Source of the DNA: Deuterostichococcus epilithicus
Lineage: Eukaryota > Chlorophyta > Trebouxiophyceae > Prasiolales > Stichococcaceae
Reading direction: 5' to 3'
Length of the DNA stretch: 64,000 nt
Assembly (NCBI GenBank): GCA_033439295.1
Contig: JAVTLE010000008.1
Coordinates: forward strand, 2,294,001 to 2,358,000
Every line of letters starts with the position of its first letter. Positions within the stretch are counted from its first letter, which is position 1. Positions 25,201 through 38,271 of this stretch are shown piece after piece. Position numbers and translations under genes: made by a program. The notes beneath the pieces were generated by a model. It was not told the DNA's origin, made no database searches, and saw only the letters and a program-made list of their open reading frames with translations.

Positions 25201-28200
25201 CTCCCTCGAAGTGCGCTGCCGCCTGCCTCCCAGCGGGGTCATGCTGAGTGTGCCACCACCCTGCAGCTCCGAGTCTGAGCAGTGCCCTGCCGTCATGCGT
25301 TTCACTTCAACTGCCGGGCATGCCTGCAGTTCATGTCAGCGAGCCTTGATCAGGCCATGGACACAGGTTTGCCAGCCAGAAGACTGCACCTCTCAGTCAT
25401 AATATCAGGCATGCTGTTTATGAGGCCTCATGTTGCTGAGGAGGCACGGTGGGACATCCTGGACTGACGCGGCGACAACCCAGCGGCGCTCTAGAAGTGC
25501 TCCTGAAAAGAGCACAGATTACCAGCTTCTCTTTGGTGGAGCATGCAGGTGCGGTCGGACATCCTGGACTGGCACGGCGACCACCCGGCGACCAACTACC
25601 ACGACATGTACGATGCGCTGCGCCACGGCGGCTACTTCCTGGAGATCCTGGGCTCCCCGCTGTCCTGCTTCGACGCGCAGCAGGTGCCAAGCGCTTTCTG
25701 GTGCCAGTGGCTGTGACAGGGAGGGCATCCAGGTCGGCGCTGTTTTGGAAGCTTCAACCAAGCTTTACAGCATTCGGCCCCCTGTGCACCTGCGGGATGC
25801 TCGCACTGGGCTTCCACACATGCGCACAGTGCGTGCGCAGTGTTGATGCGGGCAGTGCGGAGCATCCCGCCTCGCAAGCCGTGGGCGAATGAGTGTGTTG
25901 ACGGCCACGAGTATCACTCACCGAGCCGCATCCGTCGTCATTGAAAGGAGATACCAGCAACCATGTGGGTTGCCACGTCCTGGGCATGGCTCGTGACTGT
26001 GGTTGGAGAGGCCAAGCCACGCTGCTGGGCCCAGCCTGCATGGCACGGTGTTGCCACTCCCCGGCCGCGCAATGCGCCGTGCGTCTGCTCACCGCCTGGA
26101 AGGGTGTTGAGACTCGAGCTTGACAACTGCTCCCTCTGTGCGATTTTGACACCGGCAGCAGGTTGGCACCTGAGCTACGGCGCTGTGATGGTGGTGGGCG
26201 CAGAGGGGCAGCAAACGAGGCGGAATCCAGTGCATGTCCCTCTCGTATCAACATTTCTGTCTGCTGCGCAGACCTGTGCGGTGATGACTGGTCGTGGACT
26301 AGAGGAGTAGTGAAAACCCAAGGAGGTAACCAAGTCGGCTGGTCTTCATCCTTTTCCTGCACGAACTTCTGCACCTCTTCCCCTTGCAGTATGGCGCAGT
26401 GATGATCGTGGACGCGGAGGAAGAGTACTACCCCGAGGAGGTGGCCAAGCTGGCGGACGACGTCCGGGAGAAGGGGCTGGGGCTGCTGGTCTTCGGCGAG
26501 TGGTACAACCTGGATGTGCAGGCCAAGATGCGCTTCTTCGACGACAACACCCGCTCCTGGTGGACGCCCGTTACTGGTGGGTCAACTTCATGGTTCTCAA
26601 GTAGGAATTTTCAAGACCGTGGAGACCAGAGATGCCAAGCTTGGCTGTTCATGCCAATATCCACTTCAAGTGGATGCTTGTCATGGTCAAATGATCACAT
26701 CCCATTCTCTGCTGCCAACACGAAAATGAGCGATCAAGCCAAGATTCGCTTCTTCGATGGCGGCACCCGCTCCAGATGGACGCCCTTCAGGATTGAACTC
26801 CTGATCCCACCATCGAAGGGGAGCAGGGAGCATGTGTTTGCTTCCCCAATTGAAAATCGCCGGGCCTACGCAGACGCGGCGGCAAAGTTGCGTCAACGAA
26901 TGTCCTGAAGCATTCTGGTGTCGCATTTGGCGGCATGCTGTGAACGCTGCTCGACAGGCCCGAGCTGCAACATGCTCACTCTGCTCCCCTCCGGAGCACT
27001 CAACCATCCACCGCAGGCGGCGGCATCGTGCCAGCGATGAAGGCGCTGCATCGACGGCATTGTGCCGGCGATAGGACCGCTGCACGGTGGCATTGTGCCC
27101 GCGATGAAAGACCTGCCGAAGCGGCTCGGTGTCGCCTTTGGTGACATGGTGGCTGGAGGGCTTGCAGACTTGAGATGTCCACATGGGTGGACCCTCAGCC
27201 CCACCTCCCCCTGAACCCCTTCTTGACTCCCCTGCACAGGCCGCGACCGTGGTGGACCAGCTGCTGGAGCCGCTTGGCATCGCGTTAGGCGAAATGGTGT
27301 TGGAGGGCTGGAAGCCTCGGGCATCTCATAGAAGTCTTAGGTTGCAACTGTGTGCTGTGGCCAATGTCTTGCTGAACACTCCCTCCGCAACTGCCGCACA
27401 GGCGGCGGCAATGTGCCGGCGATGAACGAGCTGCTGGAGCCCTTTGGAGTCGCCTTCGGCGACATGGTGCTGGAGGGCCAGCTGGAGGAGTTTGGGGGCG
27501 ACCGCCCCTGGTTCGCCAGCGGCTCCAACATCGTCAAGTGGCCGGGCGCCGGCTGGCTGCACGCCGCGGTGCTGGCCGACAAAGCGTCTCAGGGTGCGCC
27601 GATACTTCTTTGTGACAAAGATGGGCATGTGTCTGAGGTAAGACCTTGCAACGTGAAGCGCCTGCAGCCTAGCGGCATCTCCAGCATCGCCACAGGGCCC
27701 GCACCCGGGAAGGTGCTGGCCGACATGGCATTGTGGGATGCGAAGCACTTCTACGCAATGAGGTTCCAGCAAAGCTCCTGAACAAAAAAAAGCTCGGCTT
27801 GCACAGCGGCCTCAGCCTGGCGATGCATCCGATGTCATCATGCGGTTCGCCACCACCAGTGTGCGCAGCGGCGCCGGCCGACAGGGCTGCTCAGGTTGCG
27901 CCGCGTGTGCGTGTGTGTCGCGCAGTGCATAGATCGTGACAGCATTCAGGTGCCGGTCTGCGAATGTACCTCATATTCGACAGCCAACCACCCATGAGGG
28001 AGATTGATGTTCCATCCTTGGCTCAACTGCGAGGGCAGTGGTGCCGAGCTGCTTGGCTTCATGTCCGTCCTGCAGGAGCAGAAATTCTCAACCGCTCATC
28101 GTCACTGCCAAGTGTCGCTGTGCGACAAGCTTGCACTGTGCCAGGATGCGCACCCTTCGCAGATGCCTGTATTCATAGAGGCCACAGGCCACGCTGCCAC

Positions 28201-31117
28201 TGCACTGATTACGGGCTCCGCCCTGTGCCCAGCATTGCTTGCATGTGTTGCCTCGTTCACCATCTCAACTTCTCAGCGATGATGACTGGGCACTGGCAGT
28301 GGATGTGCTCTGGCCAGTCCGCTGGCAGCGTGTCCTCTTCCAAGGTCAAGCTGTCTTTGGGGTCGTGTGGACATGGATGTTGAACATAGCCAGCTTGCTG
28401 GGTATCCGGACCACCCAGCGCTCGACTGCGCCGACAGCGTGGCGCATGGAAAGCGTATGGAAAAGGGCATCTCGGGTGGGCTACATGTGCTGTCCAGAGC
28501 TGCTGCGCGCTGCGTCGGCATGCCGAAAGCAGTGCTCGGTTGCCCAGCGCCCCGAAGACGGAAATGCCACTGCAGGTTTTGTGCAGGCAGCGCACGGAAG
28601 ACAGGGCTTGTGCCGATTATGCCGCCGAGCGTGGACGTGATGAGGAGCCGATTTGCATGACAAAATCATCACATACCATCGCTTCACCTCATGCAAGGAG
28701 CAAGCGGGAGACAGCGCTGGTCGCAAGGGCGCCGCCCGCCCGGATGCATTGCTGACCGCTTTTTGATATATAGCAACTGTGTTCTTGACATGGCAGGCTC
28801 GGCTCGGGAGATGGGGCTGGTGCCGGGGGCGCCGCCCAATGCAGACGCGCTGCTGGGCGGCTTTGCAGGAGACTTTCCCGATCCACATCGGGCCACAGCA
28901 CCACGTCACAGCATGAGTTCCCCCTCCCCGGCAGGCAGCGCGCGGGAGACGGGGCTGGTGCCGGGGGCGCCGCCCAACGCGGACGCGCTGCTGGGCCTGG
29001 CCCCCGCGGGCGCGGGCCGCATCGGCATCTTCGGCGACAGCGGCTGCCTGGACAGCAGCCACCAGCGGTCGCCCTGCTATGGCATGCTGACAGCCATGCT
29101 CGCCTACGTGGCGGAGGTGAGCGGCGGCGGCGGACCTGCCATGTATTCTGCCATTGCCCACCAGAAGCGAAATGAATTTTTCAGAAGAGAAGAAGTCAAG
29201 CCTTTGCTTGATTTCTGTCTGTCTGTGCGGGGTGCTGCTGTGACGATGCGCTGGAAGTGCCGCTTGCCCAATGTCATCAGTCGCAGCGAGACACACCCCT
29301 GCTTTGGGTTGTGGCCCTTGTTCTGCCTTCCATCTCAGCCACGGAGTTCGTGCATCGTCAAAGCCCAATCCCCATACGTCATCAAAATGTAGATCTCCTC
29401 CCATTGCAACAGGGCAAGGAGGACCCCAGCCTGTGCACGGCGGAGGCGGCAGTCAAGGCGCCGGTCGGGGCGCACATCACGGAGCTGCCCCAGCGGCCGG
29501 CGGGCCCGGGGCTTGGCAACTTCTCCAACGTGCTGAGTGGCCCGCTGCGCTGCTGGCCCAACTCCCCGCCCGCCTTCCATGGCCTTGAGGTGCTCGCCCT
29601 AAGCAGATGTGAATGAATCGAGCGCTTGGTGGTGTTGAAAGACATCCGCGAGACTGGTTTGCAGCTGCTCACGGCGCTGCCAGCCTGTGTCCTACAGCAC
29701 AGGCGGTACAAGTCTGCTTTGTTGATTGGAGAGACGCCACCTCACCCCGAAGTTGCAACGTGTACTATGCTTCTGTTGATTCAAATTGGAGGAAAGGACT
29801 CGCTGACCATCTCTGACAATCCGCAGGGCGCGGCCTGGGAGCCACACCGGCGGCAGCGCGCCGCGACGGCCGAGCAGGTGGCCGCCTCCTCCCTCATCCA
29901 GCCGGCCGACGCCGCCAAGGGCCCGGCCGTGGGCGANGCGGAGCCGGCAGCGGCAACCGCTGCCGCCGACACCGCCGGCGGGGCGGCAACCGCAGCAGGG
30001 GAGGACGGTGGGGAGCCGCAGCAGCAGCCGGTGGCGCAGGGTCCGACAGCGGATGACGAGGCAGCGGCAGCGCTCAGGAGCGACGCCAGCTCGCTCATCG
30101 ACCCGGCGGCCGCAGACCCCCGGGTGGGGCCACTTTCCAGTGTCCACCGTCAGGTTTGCTTGATGAGCACAATAAGCATATCTGGAGGTTTTTCTCAGAA
30201 ACCTGACGCGGGTGTTGGCGGCGACCATGGCAGCAGCTGGGCCAGCGGATTCAGGGACCGAGAGACATCATCACAACGACCTGGATGCCGTGCGTGTGAC
30301 CCGCATGTGGGGTGTCCCGCAGGCAGGCGCGGCGCCGGGCGTGATGGCGGCGCACGGCGCCAATGCGGTGCGGCCGGTGGTACTGGACAGCGAGAACCCC
30401 TCGGCGGTGAGCGCCTGCAGCTTGGGAGCTCCACTTCTCTGTGACAAGCGACCCTTCTGACCGAATCCGTCTGCCATCGGCTCGCATGTCAGGAGTGCAG
30501 CCATTTGCTCTCCCATCCAGCACAGGGTGCTGGCGAAGTAATGTGTCAACTGTTTCCAAGCGAGATCGGCCTGCAATGCTGACGTGTAACAGGCGACCAG
30601 CAGCAAGGCGGACGGCAAGCAGCAGCAGAAGCAGCCGCGGACGGGCGGCGGCAAAGGCAGCGACGGTGACGTGGGGGACGGCGCGCTGCCCACCAATGCT
30701 GCGGCGGCAGCGGCGGCGGCGCAGTCGGGCGTGGCGCAGCCCGTGCTGGTACCAAAGCCGGACGACGCACAGCAGCCGGTCAGCGGCTCGGCTGCCGAAG
30801 ACGCCAGCGGCCGCGGCAGCGGCATCGCGTACCCTGCTGACAAGTCGGACGCGGCGGCGGGCAGCGGGAGAGACAGCCTGGCGGGGCGGGAGGATGCAGC
30901 GGGCGGCGGCGCCAACGGCACGGCGGCGGGCCAGGCGGCGGCGCTGGGTCTGTCCGGAAAGCGCGGCGGCAAGCTGCACGTGCCGCAGCACGTCCTTGCG
31001 GTCCTCGGCGGCGTTGTGGTGTTTGCGCTGTGGTGCCTCACGCGGCGCAAGCGGCTGGCGATGTTTGGCCGGCGGCGCGGCTCGCCGGAGCCCGGTCGCC
31101 GGCGCGTGGCGCCTTGA
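19235..31117 (+). CDS. S1P: Site-1 protease (SKI-1/MBTPS1-type membrane subtilase), complete
   Basis: Golgi serine protease that cleaves membrane-bound transcription factors before site-2 protease. 23 exons, all in phase: 19235-19342, 19575-19961, 20206-20360, 20575-20674, 20885-20997, 21276-21429, 21756-21872, 22033-22166, 22614-22680, 22907-23049, 23279-23396, 23602-23761, 24104-24270, 24809-24912, 25135-25210, 25549-25683, 26390-26576, 27402-27593, 28935-29116, 29413-29589, 29827-30153, 30323-30406, 30593-31117. About 1303 residues, longer than the roughly 1050 of human or plant S1P, mainly because of an Ala/Gln-rich luminal linker. Seen: signal peptide [15 protein letters not shown], prodomain ([10 protein letters not shown]), catalytic Asp (VFDTGI), His (GLGHGTF), oxyanion Asn (SAIGNDGP), Ser (SGTSVASP), the conserved luminal blocks [16 protein letters not shown] and DSGCLDSSH, one C-terminal helix ([16 protein letters not shown]) and a basic cytosolic tail. 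Confidence 0.95.
25448..25488 (+). repeat. Ghost copy of S1P exon 16 head
   Basis: About 100 bases before exon 16 (25549), the intron repeats its start ([12 protein letters not shown]) with a TGA after DILD. The copy begins after a G-rich stretch, like the real acceptor. Confidence 0.75.
26160..26205 (+). repeat. Ghost copy of S1P exon 17 head
   Basis: Repeats the exon 17 start ([12 protein letters not shown]) as roughly [12 protein letters not shown], 230 bases upstream of the real exon. Confidence 0.72.
26733..26793 (+). repeat. Ghost copy of S1P exon 17 tail
   Basis: Downstream of the exon 17 donor (26576) the intron repeats the exon end ([14 protein letters not shown]) as roughly [14 protein letters not shown]. 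Confidence 0.82.
27011..27313 (+). repeat. Four degraded copies of S1P exon 18 head
   Basis: Copies at about 27011-27049, 27050-27075, 27084-27165 and 27236-27313 repeat parts of the exon 18 start at 27398-27482 ([20 protein letters not shown]). They differ in length and decay; two retain the GDM/GEM plus VLEG end. Confidence 0.82.
28586..28865 (+). repeat. Three degraded copies of S1P exon 19 head
   Basis: Copies at about 28586-28640, 28695-28745 and 28793-28865 repeat the acceptor and start of exon 19 ([21 protein letters not shown] at 28935). The copy nearest the exon is the best preserved. Confidence 0.85.
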
Positions 31118-32523
31118 CGGATGTCTTTGAGACGAGTGCACAGCAGCGAACACTCACCGCATCATTGAGCGTGTTTTGTCTAGGTAATCGAGGCGTTCAC
31201 GAGGTCACAGGTGGTAATTCGAATGGAGCGACTGGGAAACAAGCTTTCATCACTGAAGCATGATTGCAACAGCACCACGCACGCAACAGCACTGCATCCT
31301 AGCCAGAGAGATACAGGTACGAGGTACTCGTTTCTCCCCGAGCCAAAAAGTCGCCCATCAACTGTCTGAAGGAGTCCGTTGGGGCCCCCGTTATGCATGC
31401 ACCAGCCTTGATCCTGAATGTAGATCTCAAAAATGGATACCAACGTCCGTCACATGCCCTGGATATCAAGTTCGTGTGTGTGTGTACAGCGCCCAGCAGG
31501 GGGCTCGTTCGCAGGTGTGGACAGTGTGGCACATTGGGCTCACGCAGGCGGAGACCAATAGTCAGGACCGGGCAGGGATTTAGTCTAATCCATGTTGCAT
31601 TGCATTTTGAATGACATGCCAGCAGTTTGCCGGCGCACTACAGTGCAGCAGACAGATGCCACCTGCTGTGTATGCTGCATGTCAGGCAGTGGAAGCTAGT
31701 TCTTGGGCATGCACATCGAGGTGCTGCTTTTCTGGGCGCATGCGGCGTGATTGAGGCGTTGAACTGCCCATACGCTGCAGGCTGAGCCTTGCTGCCTCAC
31801 ACAAAGCACTAGGTGTATTTGGTGTGTTTTGCGGCAGCATGTACTGGGGCTGTTTGAATCAATCAGCATTGATGCACGACGAAATGCTTGTCTCAGGGCA
31901 ATCCTCCACTGTTGCACATCACCAGAGATGTACCTCTCACGCCATGCGCTGCAGAATCTGCCGCAATCCGTCATTCCCGCATGAATGATGCCCGCCACAC
32001 ATCCACGGCATCCAACCCTATGGCGTTATGGCCAAATGACGCAATTAGATGTACCACTACATACAACCAGAACACCAACTGATGAACTTCTTCCATCAGG
32101 ATATTGACGCATTACGCACAGCGATTATTTCCAGAGGGAAGTTGCCACACTTTTTTTGTTTTTTTTTTCGCTTGTGGCAACAGGCGCAAAACTCGCTGCC
32201 TCCATGATGCCCGTGAGGTTGCCTGCTTGCAGATGGCTGACGTGTGTCGCTCTCGCATCATGCAGGAGAGGAGCTGCGATGAAAACAGCCGACGCCTCTC
32301 CCTGCAGCGTCTCGATCGGGCGAGAGATGCCTCTGATATACATTGCATGCCGCCATCTTTTAGCGCTTGCCGCCGTCACATCGTCCAGGCCTGAACATCG
32401 TTGATCCACACATTACCAATCGGGACACCTGTGAAACCTGAAATCGGTTTGCTGGCCTCGATCGGCCGCCATGCATTCACGTCCGGCCGAGGTTTGTGTG
32501 CAGAGCAATGAGCAGTCAGACTT
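31118..32523. other. Convergent intergenic region
   Basis: Lies between the 3' ends of S1P (+) and the RRM gene (-). No supported exon. It holds a T-rich run at 32151-32169 and low-complexity T/A-richer sequence than the genes; 3' UTRs are expected here. Confidence 0.5.
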
Positions 32524-35206
32524 CTAATGTTGTGCTTGAAAGGATACGTGCAGTGGCTTGGCACCCATCTGCACGCCGCTGAAGACGGAGACTGCTGTAG
32601 CAGCGGCGCGAGCGTCCGTGTAGTTGACGAAGCCGACGCCGCGGCTGGCGCCGCTGTCGTCCGTCAAGATGCGCACTGATAACACTGCGCCTAGCGGCGC
32701 AAACCGCTTGTATAAAAAGAGATCATCCACCTGCCAGGGGGAAGACAATTCCCGCTCAGTCTGCCTGATTTGCTTTGCAGAGGCACTTGAGTGTCAGAGA
32801 CGGAGCGGGCTGCAGGATGGTTGCGGACTCATATATCCTTGACCCTTGTGACAGGCAGGAGGCAAATCTCACCGCCAGAAAGGCTGGTCGCTTGTGCAGA
32901 CCATTGCCATATATGCACTTGCCAAGGAGCATGCTTGGGCTAAAGACCCACGCCAAGCTCCAATGGAGGCACCGCCGGTGCACACCACCGGTGCACACAG
33001 CAGGTCCCCACCTCCGGGGGCAGGTTTGTTATGTAAAGGCTAGCAGACTGGCCGTCATGGCCGCCGCCAAAGGGTGGGTAGCCAAACCGCGGCCGCCCGT
33101 GATAGCCATAGCCACCTGCGGCACCAGCACCAAACGCGCCGCCCGGCCGCCGGATTTCCTGAGGAAGGAGTTCTTTGCTTTCAGCACATCCCAAAACGCA
33201 TTGCTGTCAGTCCACTGTGCCCGTCATAGCCAGCCACCCGCCGGTGCATGTACCAACACAAGCCAGCTGATCGCTGGCATGTACGGCGCCCAGTGATGGC
33301 ATCAGGTGATGGCCTGCAAGCCAGGGTATTGGGTGTGGGCAGTCAAGCTGCCGCCTACCCGGTGCACCGGTTGGGTAGATTGCGACTCGGCGCCAACGGT
33401 GTTTGCTCCCGTTGGCAAGCCATCTTGAGCCCCATCACCTGCGTCAGCACGCAGTTGCCGTGTCGATACCGTCAGGCAGGCAACACTGTGGTGGGGCAGT
33501 TGCAGATTGGTCGGAGGCGCAGCGGCATGTCTCTGTCCATTGGTTTGGGCCCGCCGCTGTAGCCGCTTGTCAACGGGGAAGCCGAAGCAGAGCATGGTGA
33601 GGTGCTGCGAGAGCTGCATGTTGCATTCACAGATGGCAGGGCGCCAGGAGCCGGCGCCTGGGCGCCAGCCGGGGTCGCCGGCATAACGTTGCTCTTGCGG
33701 CGTCTGCTGCTCTTGCGGTGCGTCTGGGAAGCAAACCTGCACGATGGGGGATCAACAAGTCAACGCAGGAGCTGCGTGCTGTATAGTTTCCAGCAGGGGA
33801 CAGGCTGGCGTGTCATCGCTCCTCTGGCGCCACAAACCGCGCAACCCGTGTCCATTGGCCAACCCACCGGCTCTGGAGATGGGCTCGTTGTTCAGTGCAT
33901 TGTGCACAGAATGCCACGGCCATGCTCGATCTTGTACAAAGACGAGCAGAGACAAAGCACTGCACCGAGCATTGCATGGCGTGTGTGCAGTGGAACACAT
34001 ACGGCGCTGGCGGCGACGCACCACGCTATCTTCCAGACGTGATAGTAGCAGCGCAAAGAGCTTTCACGCGAACAAACAACAGCTCCAGGGTTGGCCCTGT
34101 CGGAGCGAGCATTGAACCAATGCGCCGCCTCACATTGGCAGCTGATCGGGGTTTGACGGTGCTGTTTTACTCTGAGGACCAGCCCACCAGAAGTGGCGGG
34201 CCACTGGGCCCGGTGAGCGGTGCGTGCTCGTGCAGCGCAGCGATGGCGGCTGTGGCGGCGTCCACGCTGCTCAGGCGTACCAGGCCGCCGGTAGTCTGCG
34301 TCGCCAGGTCCCACGTCGGCGGCCCCCGCAGGTGCAGCATCTGGCATTCCTACATGTGACGTGCAAAGAGAGCGGTGGCCATCCTGCGAACTCACACATG
34401 CTGTGCCCAATTCCCCAGGGGCACCAGGTTGCTGTTCCTGACGGCGGTTGAGGAACCGTCGCTTGGCAGTGCGCTTGCACTGGTCTTGTTTGGCACACTG
34501 CAACGCCCCGATGGATGCAGTTAGCAACTCGATTGAGCTACCTTGTTGCCCCCGCGCCTGGTGGCAAAGCCTCAGCAGGATGCTGGCGTCGAGCATGGCT
34601 TCTCACTCCTATTAAGAAGCTCACCGTGACGCCGCCGTAGGGAGCAAAGAGAGTGGCTAGGTCCTGGTTTGTCCATGAAGCGGGCAGCCCCCCGATGTAC
34701 ACGGTATTGGACGGCGTGCGTCCCTGCATCCAGGCGGCAACACTACCAGTCAGCAAGGCGCAACACCAGCAACTCTTCTTGCTGTTTGTATTCGGCTGGA
34801 CGTCCTCCCAAGGTGCCCGAAGACCCTGGCTGCACAGCACCGAGCAGCTGTGATGACGGTAGAGAAGTGTTGAAAGATAGTAAGCAGCATTGGTCAGCCC
34901 CCTGGGACAGCGTCAGCTTCCTCACGGATGTCAGGTCAGTCGCGGGTACAACCCACCGCACCACCGCACCTGTGGTTGCGGACGGCGGGGCTCGCCAGCG
35001 CCGTCAGCCACCCGATGATTAAAATCTGCCTCTGCAATGGCGGCGTCCACCGATGCGGCATTGCCATGTTCACGCTCGATCCTAAGAGACAACTCGATGT
35101 TGGCCAGCAGCTCGCTCTCCTCGTCGACAACCCCTTCATCCGAGTGTTCTTCATCCACGCTAGAGTCACTGCTACATTCGTACATGCCTCCTGCAAGGCA
35201 TGGCAT
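32524..35206 (-). CDS. Two-RRM RNA-binding protein
   Basis: Phase-0 exons on the minus strand: 35012-35206 (ATG, acidic N-terminus rich in Asp/Glu/Ser), 34625-34723, 34188-34340, one from 33736 downward with an unresolved 3' end, 33012-33158 and 32524-32730 (stop). RRM1 is split over two exons: RNP2 VYIGGLP in the first, and GGLVRLSSVDAATAAIAALH in the second, where the RNP1 position is weakly conserved. A Gln/Pro/Gly-rich linker with tyrosines (GYGYHGRPRFGYPPFGGG) follows. RRM2 has RNP2 LYITNLP and RNP1 RGVGFVNY and ends the protein with LHVSFQ. The arrangement suits a small splicing or mRNA-stability factor; I do not recognise a specific orthologue. Confidence 0.78.
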
Positions 35207-36470
35207 CAAGTCTGCATGAGCTAGTGCATGTTGTGCGTGGCGCCGCAGTGCACACAGCCGCAGATAGATAGAAAAGCGAGGCGGCTGTTGCCCTTTAGAG
35301 GTGTGACAAGGCGGTTACTATGCCAAGACTGACCAGGGTGGCGTCGGCTTTGCATGTGGTTGAACGCCACAGCACTTCAACAGAATCCCCAGGGCGCCTG
35401 CACTCGGCATAGGCTTGGGGCTATCTCCAAGGCTAGTGGCGGCGGCCTGGGGTGCCACCGCAGTAGATGCATTGTGTTGGTTAGCCAGGATTGAATAAGG
35501 AGAGCTGGTAGTTGCGAGTTCAGCTCTCCAACGCACCTGCCGGGGCCCTTTGGCAGACGTGCAGCTTGTTAGGCGCTTCTCGAAGCTGTTACAGCAGCGC
35601 TGCCGGGAGCCAAAACGACGGTGCCGCAGCTGGAGACCAGGAAAGATAGCAGGTCAACACCGGCTCAGCTGCTACCAGCGGTTCTGCACCTGGCTAGCTA
35701 CGTCAAAGGTTCACACTTTGATGTATGTCATCATGAAAAGACGTCCAGACGGTCTGGCTGCGGCCAGTTTAGCGGGCTAGAGTCTTGGCACGCTATAGTG
35801 CACAGAGTACTATGGGTAGTAAAAAAGTACACCAATAGTACTTTCGATCCAGCGGTAGACGATGATCGTTTGTGGAGAGCACATTTGATCATCGATATTT
35901 GTCGAATGCGATTTCGTCTGTTGATCACACTGCCCACTCGTCGTGCGTGTACTACATACGCTACCTACCGCTCATTGTACCTTCGTGCGATAATGAAGCT
36001 GCTCGGAACTACGACAACAGCCTCATCCGCCATTCTTTGCTGCGCCGCATGATGCATACTAATCGTGCCTTGAATCAACAGCCGCCGCTGCCGCCGTTGC
36101 TGCCGCACTCGCCACCGCTGCCGGAGGCCGCGGCCGCGTCCGTGCCTGCCGCTGTGGCTGATGTTGCCCGGGCACACCATCATTTCCACAAATGTGTTGC
36201 CTTCGTCAAATGCTGGACGTTGTGCAGTGCATCGCCTCATGGCAGCCTGACAGCCCACAGCCACACTTCGGCGCCTCGCTTGATGACGTTGACCTCAGCT
36301 TCAAACACTCGACACTCAGTGCACACACATGGCGGCCGGCCTTGACAAAAAGCTGCTTGATGCACACTGCAAAAGAGTTCGCATCTCACCGCGAGGGCGC
36401 CGGCATGCCCAGGTGCTGGCCGAAGTTCAGCGTCCGCGCCACCCGCGCCCTGTGCCGCAGCAAGGCCCTT
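35207..36470. other. Region without a supported gene
   Basis: Upstream of the RRM gene. Short open frames exist, including a Pro/Ala-rich one at 36079-36190 (+), but no chain of exons with matching phases or domain was found. It is AT-richer around 35.6-36.0 kb than the genes. Confidence 0.45.
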
Positions 36471-38271
36471 CTATCTCATCGGCCAGCCGCCATCGCAGCA
36501 CCCGCGGCCCGTGCTGCGGCAGGCCATGGACCGCCGCAATGGACCGCCACCGCTTTCTGGTGTTTTGATTCGCGGCATCGTGTCACAGGCTGCCTGTGCG
36601 CAAAACGAAATTTGCAGGCCGAACGAGTGCAGATGCGGCTCACCGGGTGCCGCGAGCTGCCTTCGACCGCCGGCGAGGCGGCGAGACAACGCCGCCACCT
36701 ATACGTTGTTAGGGGCATTAAGCGGCTAAATTGGCAGGTTCCTAAGCTTTCATGTCCCTACGGCTGACACCCTGCACGAACACAGTCATCAGCAGTAGCG
36801 TGAATCGGCAGCTTTGGGGCGCGACAGCAAAGACCTGACGGTTGCAATGCCGAGTCCAACACATCGTTGGCTGCGCTCAAGACTCGGTCACCTGCGTCAG
36901 GGGAACCCGGCCGCTTCGTCTTGGCGGTGCTCCGGGTCTCCGGCCGCTTCCGCTCCCCGATGCACATCCCGCTGCGGCCGCAGAAAATATAGTGGTCTCT
37001 GTAATAAGTGGGGTCTCTTTCGTGAATTTCGCTATCATGGAGCAAGTCCAGCACGTGCCCCTGTGAGCAGCAAGCACCTCCCGCTGCCTGCGCTGCGGCG
37101 GCCGATCAATGCTGCCCCTGCACATGGCCTGCACCTGCAAAGTGGTGCACTGGAAGCATCGGACATAGCCTTCTAGCCCTTACATCTGCTGGCTGTTTAA
37201 TCATGCGTTGCGCCCGCCTACTGCTGATCCTCGTAGATGGTGTGCCTCAGAATCGCGTGCAGCAGGGAATGCACAGCTCACAGAGCGGCCGCACCCGGTC
37301 ATCGGCACGCCACCGCCCCCCTCTGGGCCGCCGGCGGGCTGGCTGGCCTGCTCGGAGTCGGAGTACGCCGGCATGGCGTCCACGGCATTGGAGCTGCTGC
37401 TGCCGCCGTCATTGTCGGTGGCCATCTCGGGCTCCTCGTCCATCACCGCCCCGAGCCCGCCTGTGCAGATGCACATGGAGAGGTGTGAGGCTGCGATAAG
37501 CGCATGGCGCCCAGCAGCTGAGAGCGATGCACATCATGCTGTGCCAATGACAACACCAAGCCCAACGCCTGTATCCTCCACCAGGTTGGCCACAGCTGTC
37601 ACAGCTGCCAGTCAGTGGCGGTAACCGGAGAAAATCTTACTTCGCGACCTAAACGAGATGGTGCTTGCAGCATGGCAATGGCGCCTGGACCCACCTGCTC
37701 GGGCAGCAGTGGCCTGGTCCCACCCCGCAGACTCCGCGGGCAAGCCGATTCGCCACAGCCGGTTGAGGCGCGGGCGGGGAGGCGGCGATGGCGGCGCTGC
37801 ACGAGTGCCCAAGTTGCATGTCAGGAACGTGCTGGAGATGCAGTGATGCTCAAATGACGGTTCGTGACTTAGGTCGACAGTACACGGATGGCTGTGCGTT
37901 GCACTGCTGGGCACGGACAGGTCGGAAGCTGCATGTCGGAGAGCTCAGGGAGGAGAGTTGGCACGTGCATCACAGCCTTGCAGCTGGACAAGGCTGAAGC
38001 ATTTGGGGTGGCGGCAGCAGCCGAGCTGGGCCTGCAACGACTGCAGAGGCCAGTGTCCCAGCTTCTGTGATGCGCCGTTGCCCTGAGTCATACACGAAAG
38101 AGAAAGTAAACGAGCGCACTTGGGACGCCGGAGTCGGCCAGCATGTCACCAGCCCAGCCCGCGCTGCTGCCGCCGCCACCACCAACGCCGGCGCCGTCGC
38201 CGGCCAGCGATGACTGCCGCATGCCATGCACCAGCGCGTCCTCGTCGCCGACCTCGCCCGCCGCACGCGAC
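36471..38271 (-). CDS. Unidentified gene, partial exon chain
   Basis: Four minus-strand exons join in phase: 38120-38271 (EVGDEDALVHGMRQSSLAGD), 37695-37796 (Pro-rich, then NRLWRIGLPAESAGWDQ), 37282-37460 (VMDEEPEMATDNDGG and a Ser/Gly-rich acidic stretch) and 37078-37128. A possible last exon is 36471-36593. No start codon and no recognised domain were found. Upstream, 38548-38720 (RDFASRLLPRLVEVEAEKAEEE) also looks coding on this strand but does not join in phase to 38271, so it may be another exon or the end of a neighbouring gene. The acidic and Ser-rich composition suggests a disordered regulatory protein, which is inference only. Confidence 0.45.

Noticed and set aside
36330-36740. Plus-strand frames with a basic, Ala-rich composition
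   Set aside because: No motif and no phase-compatible neighbours; codon use is no better than the opposite strand.
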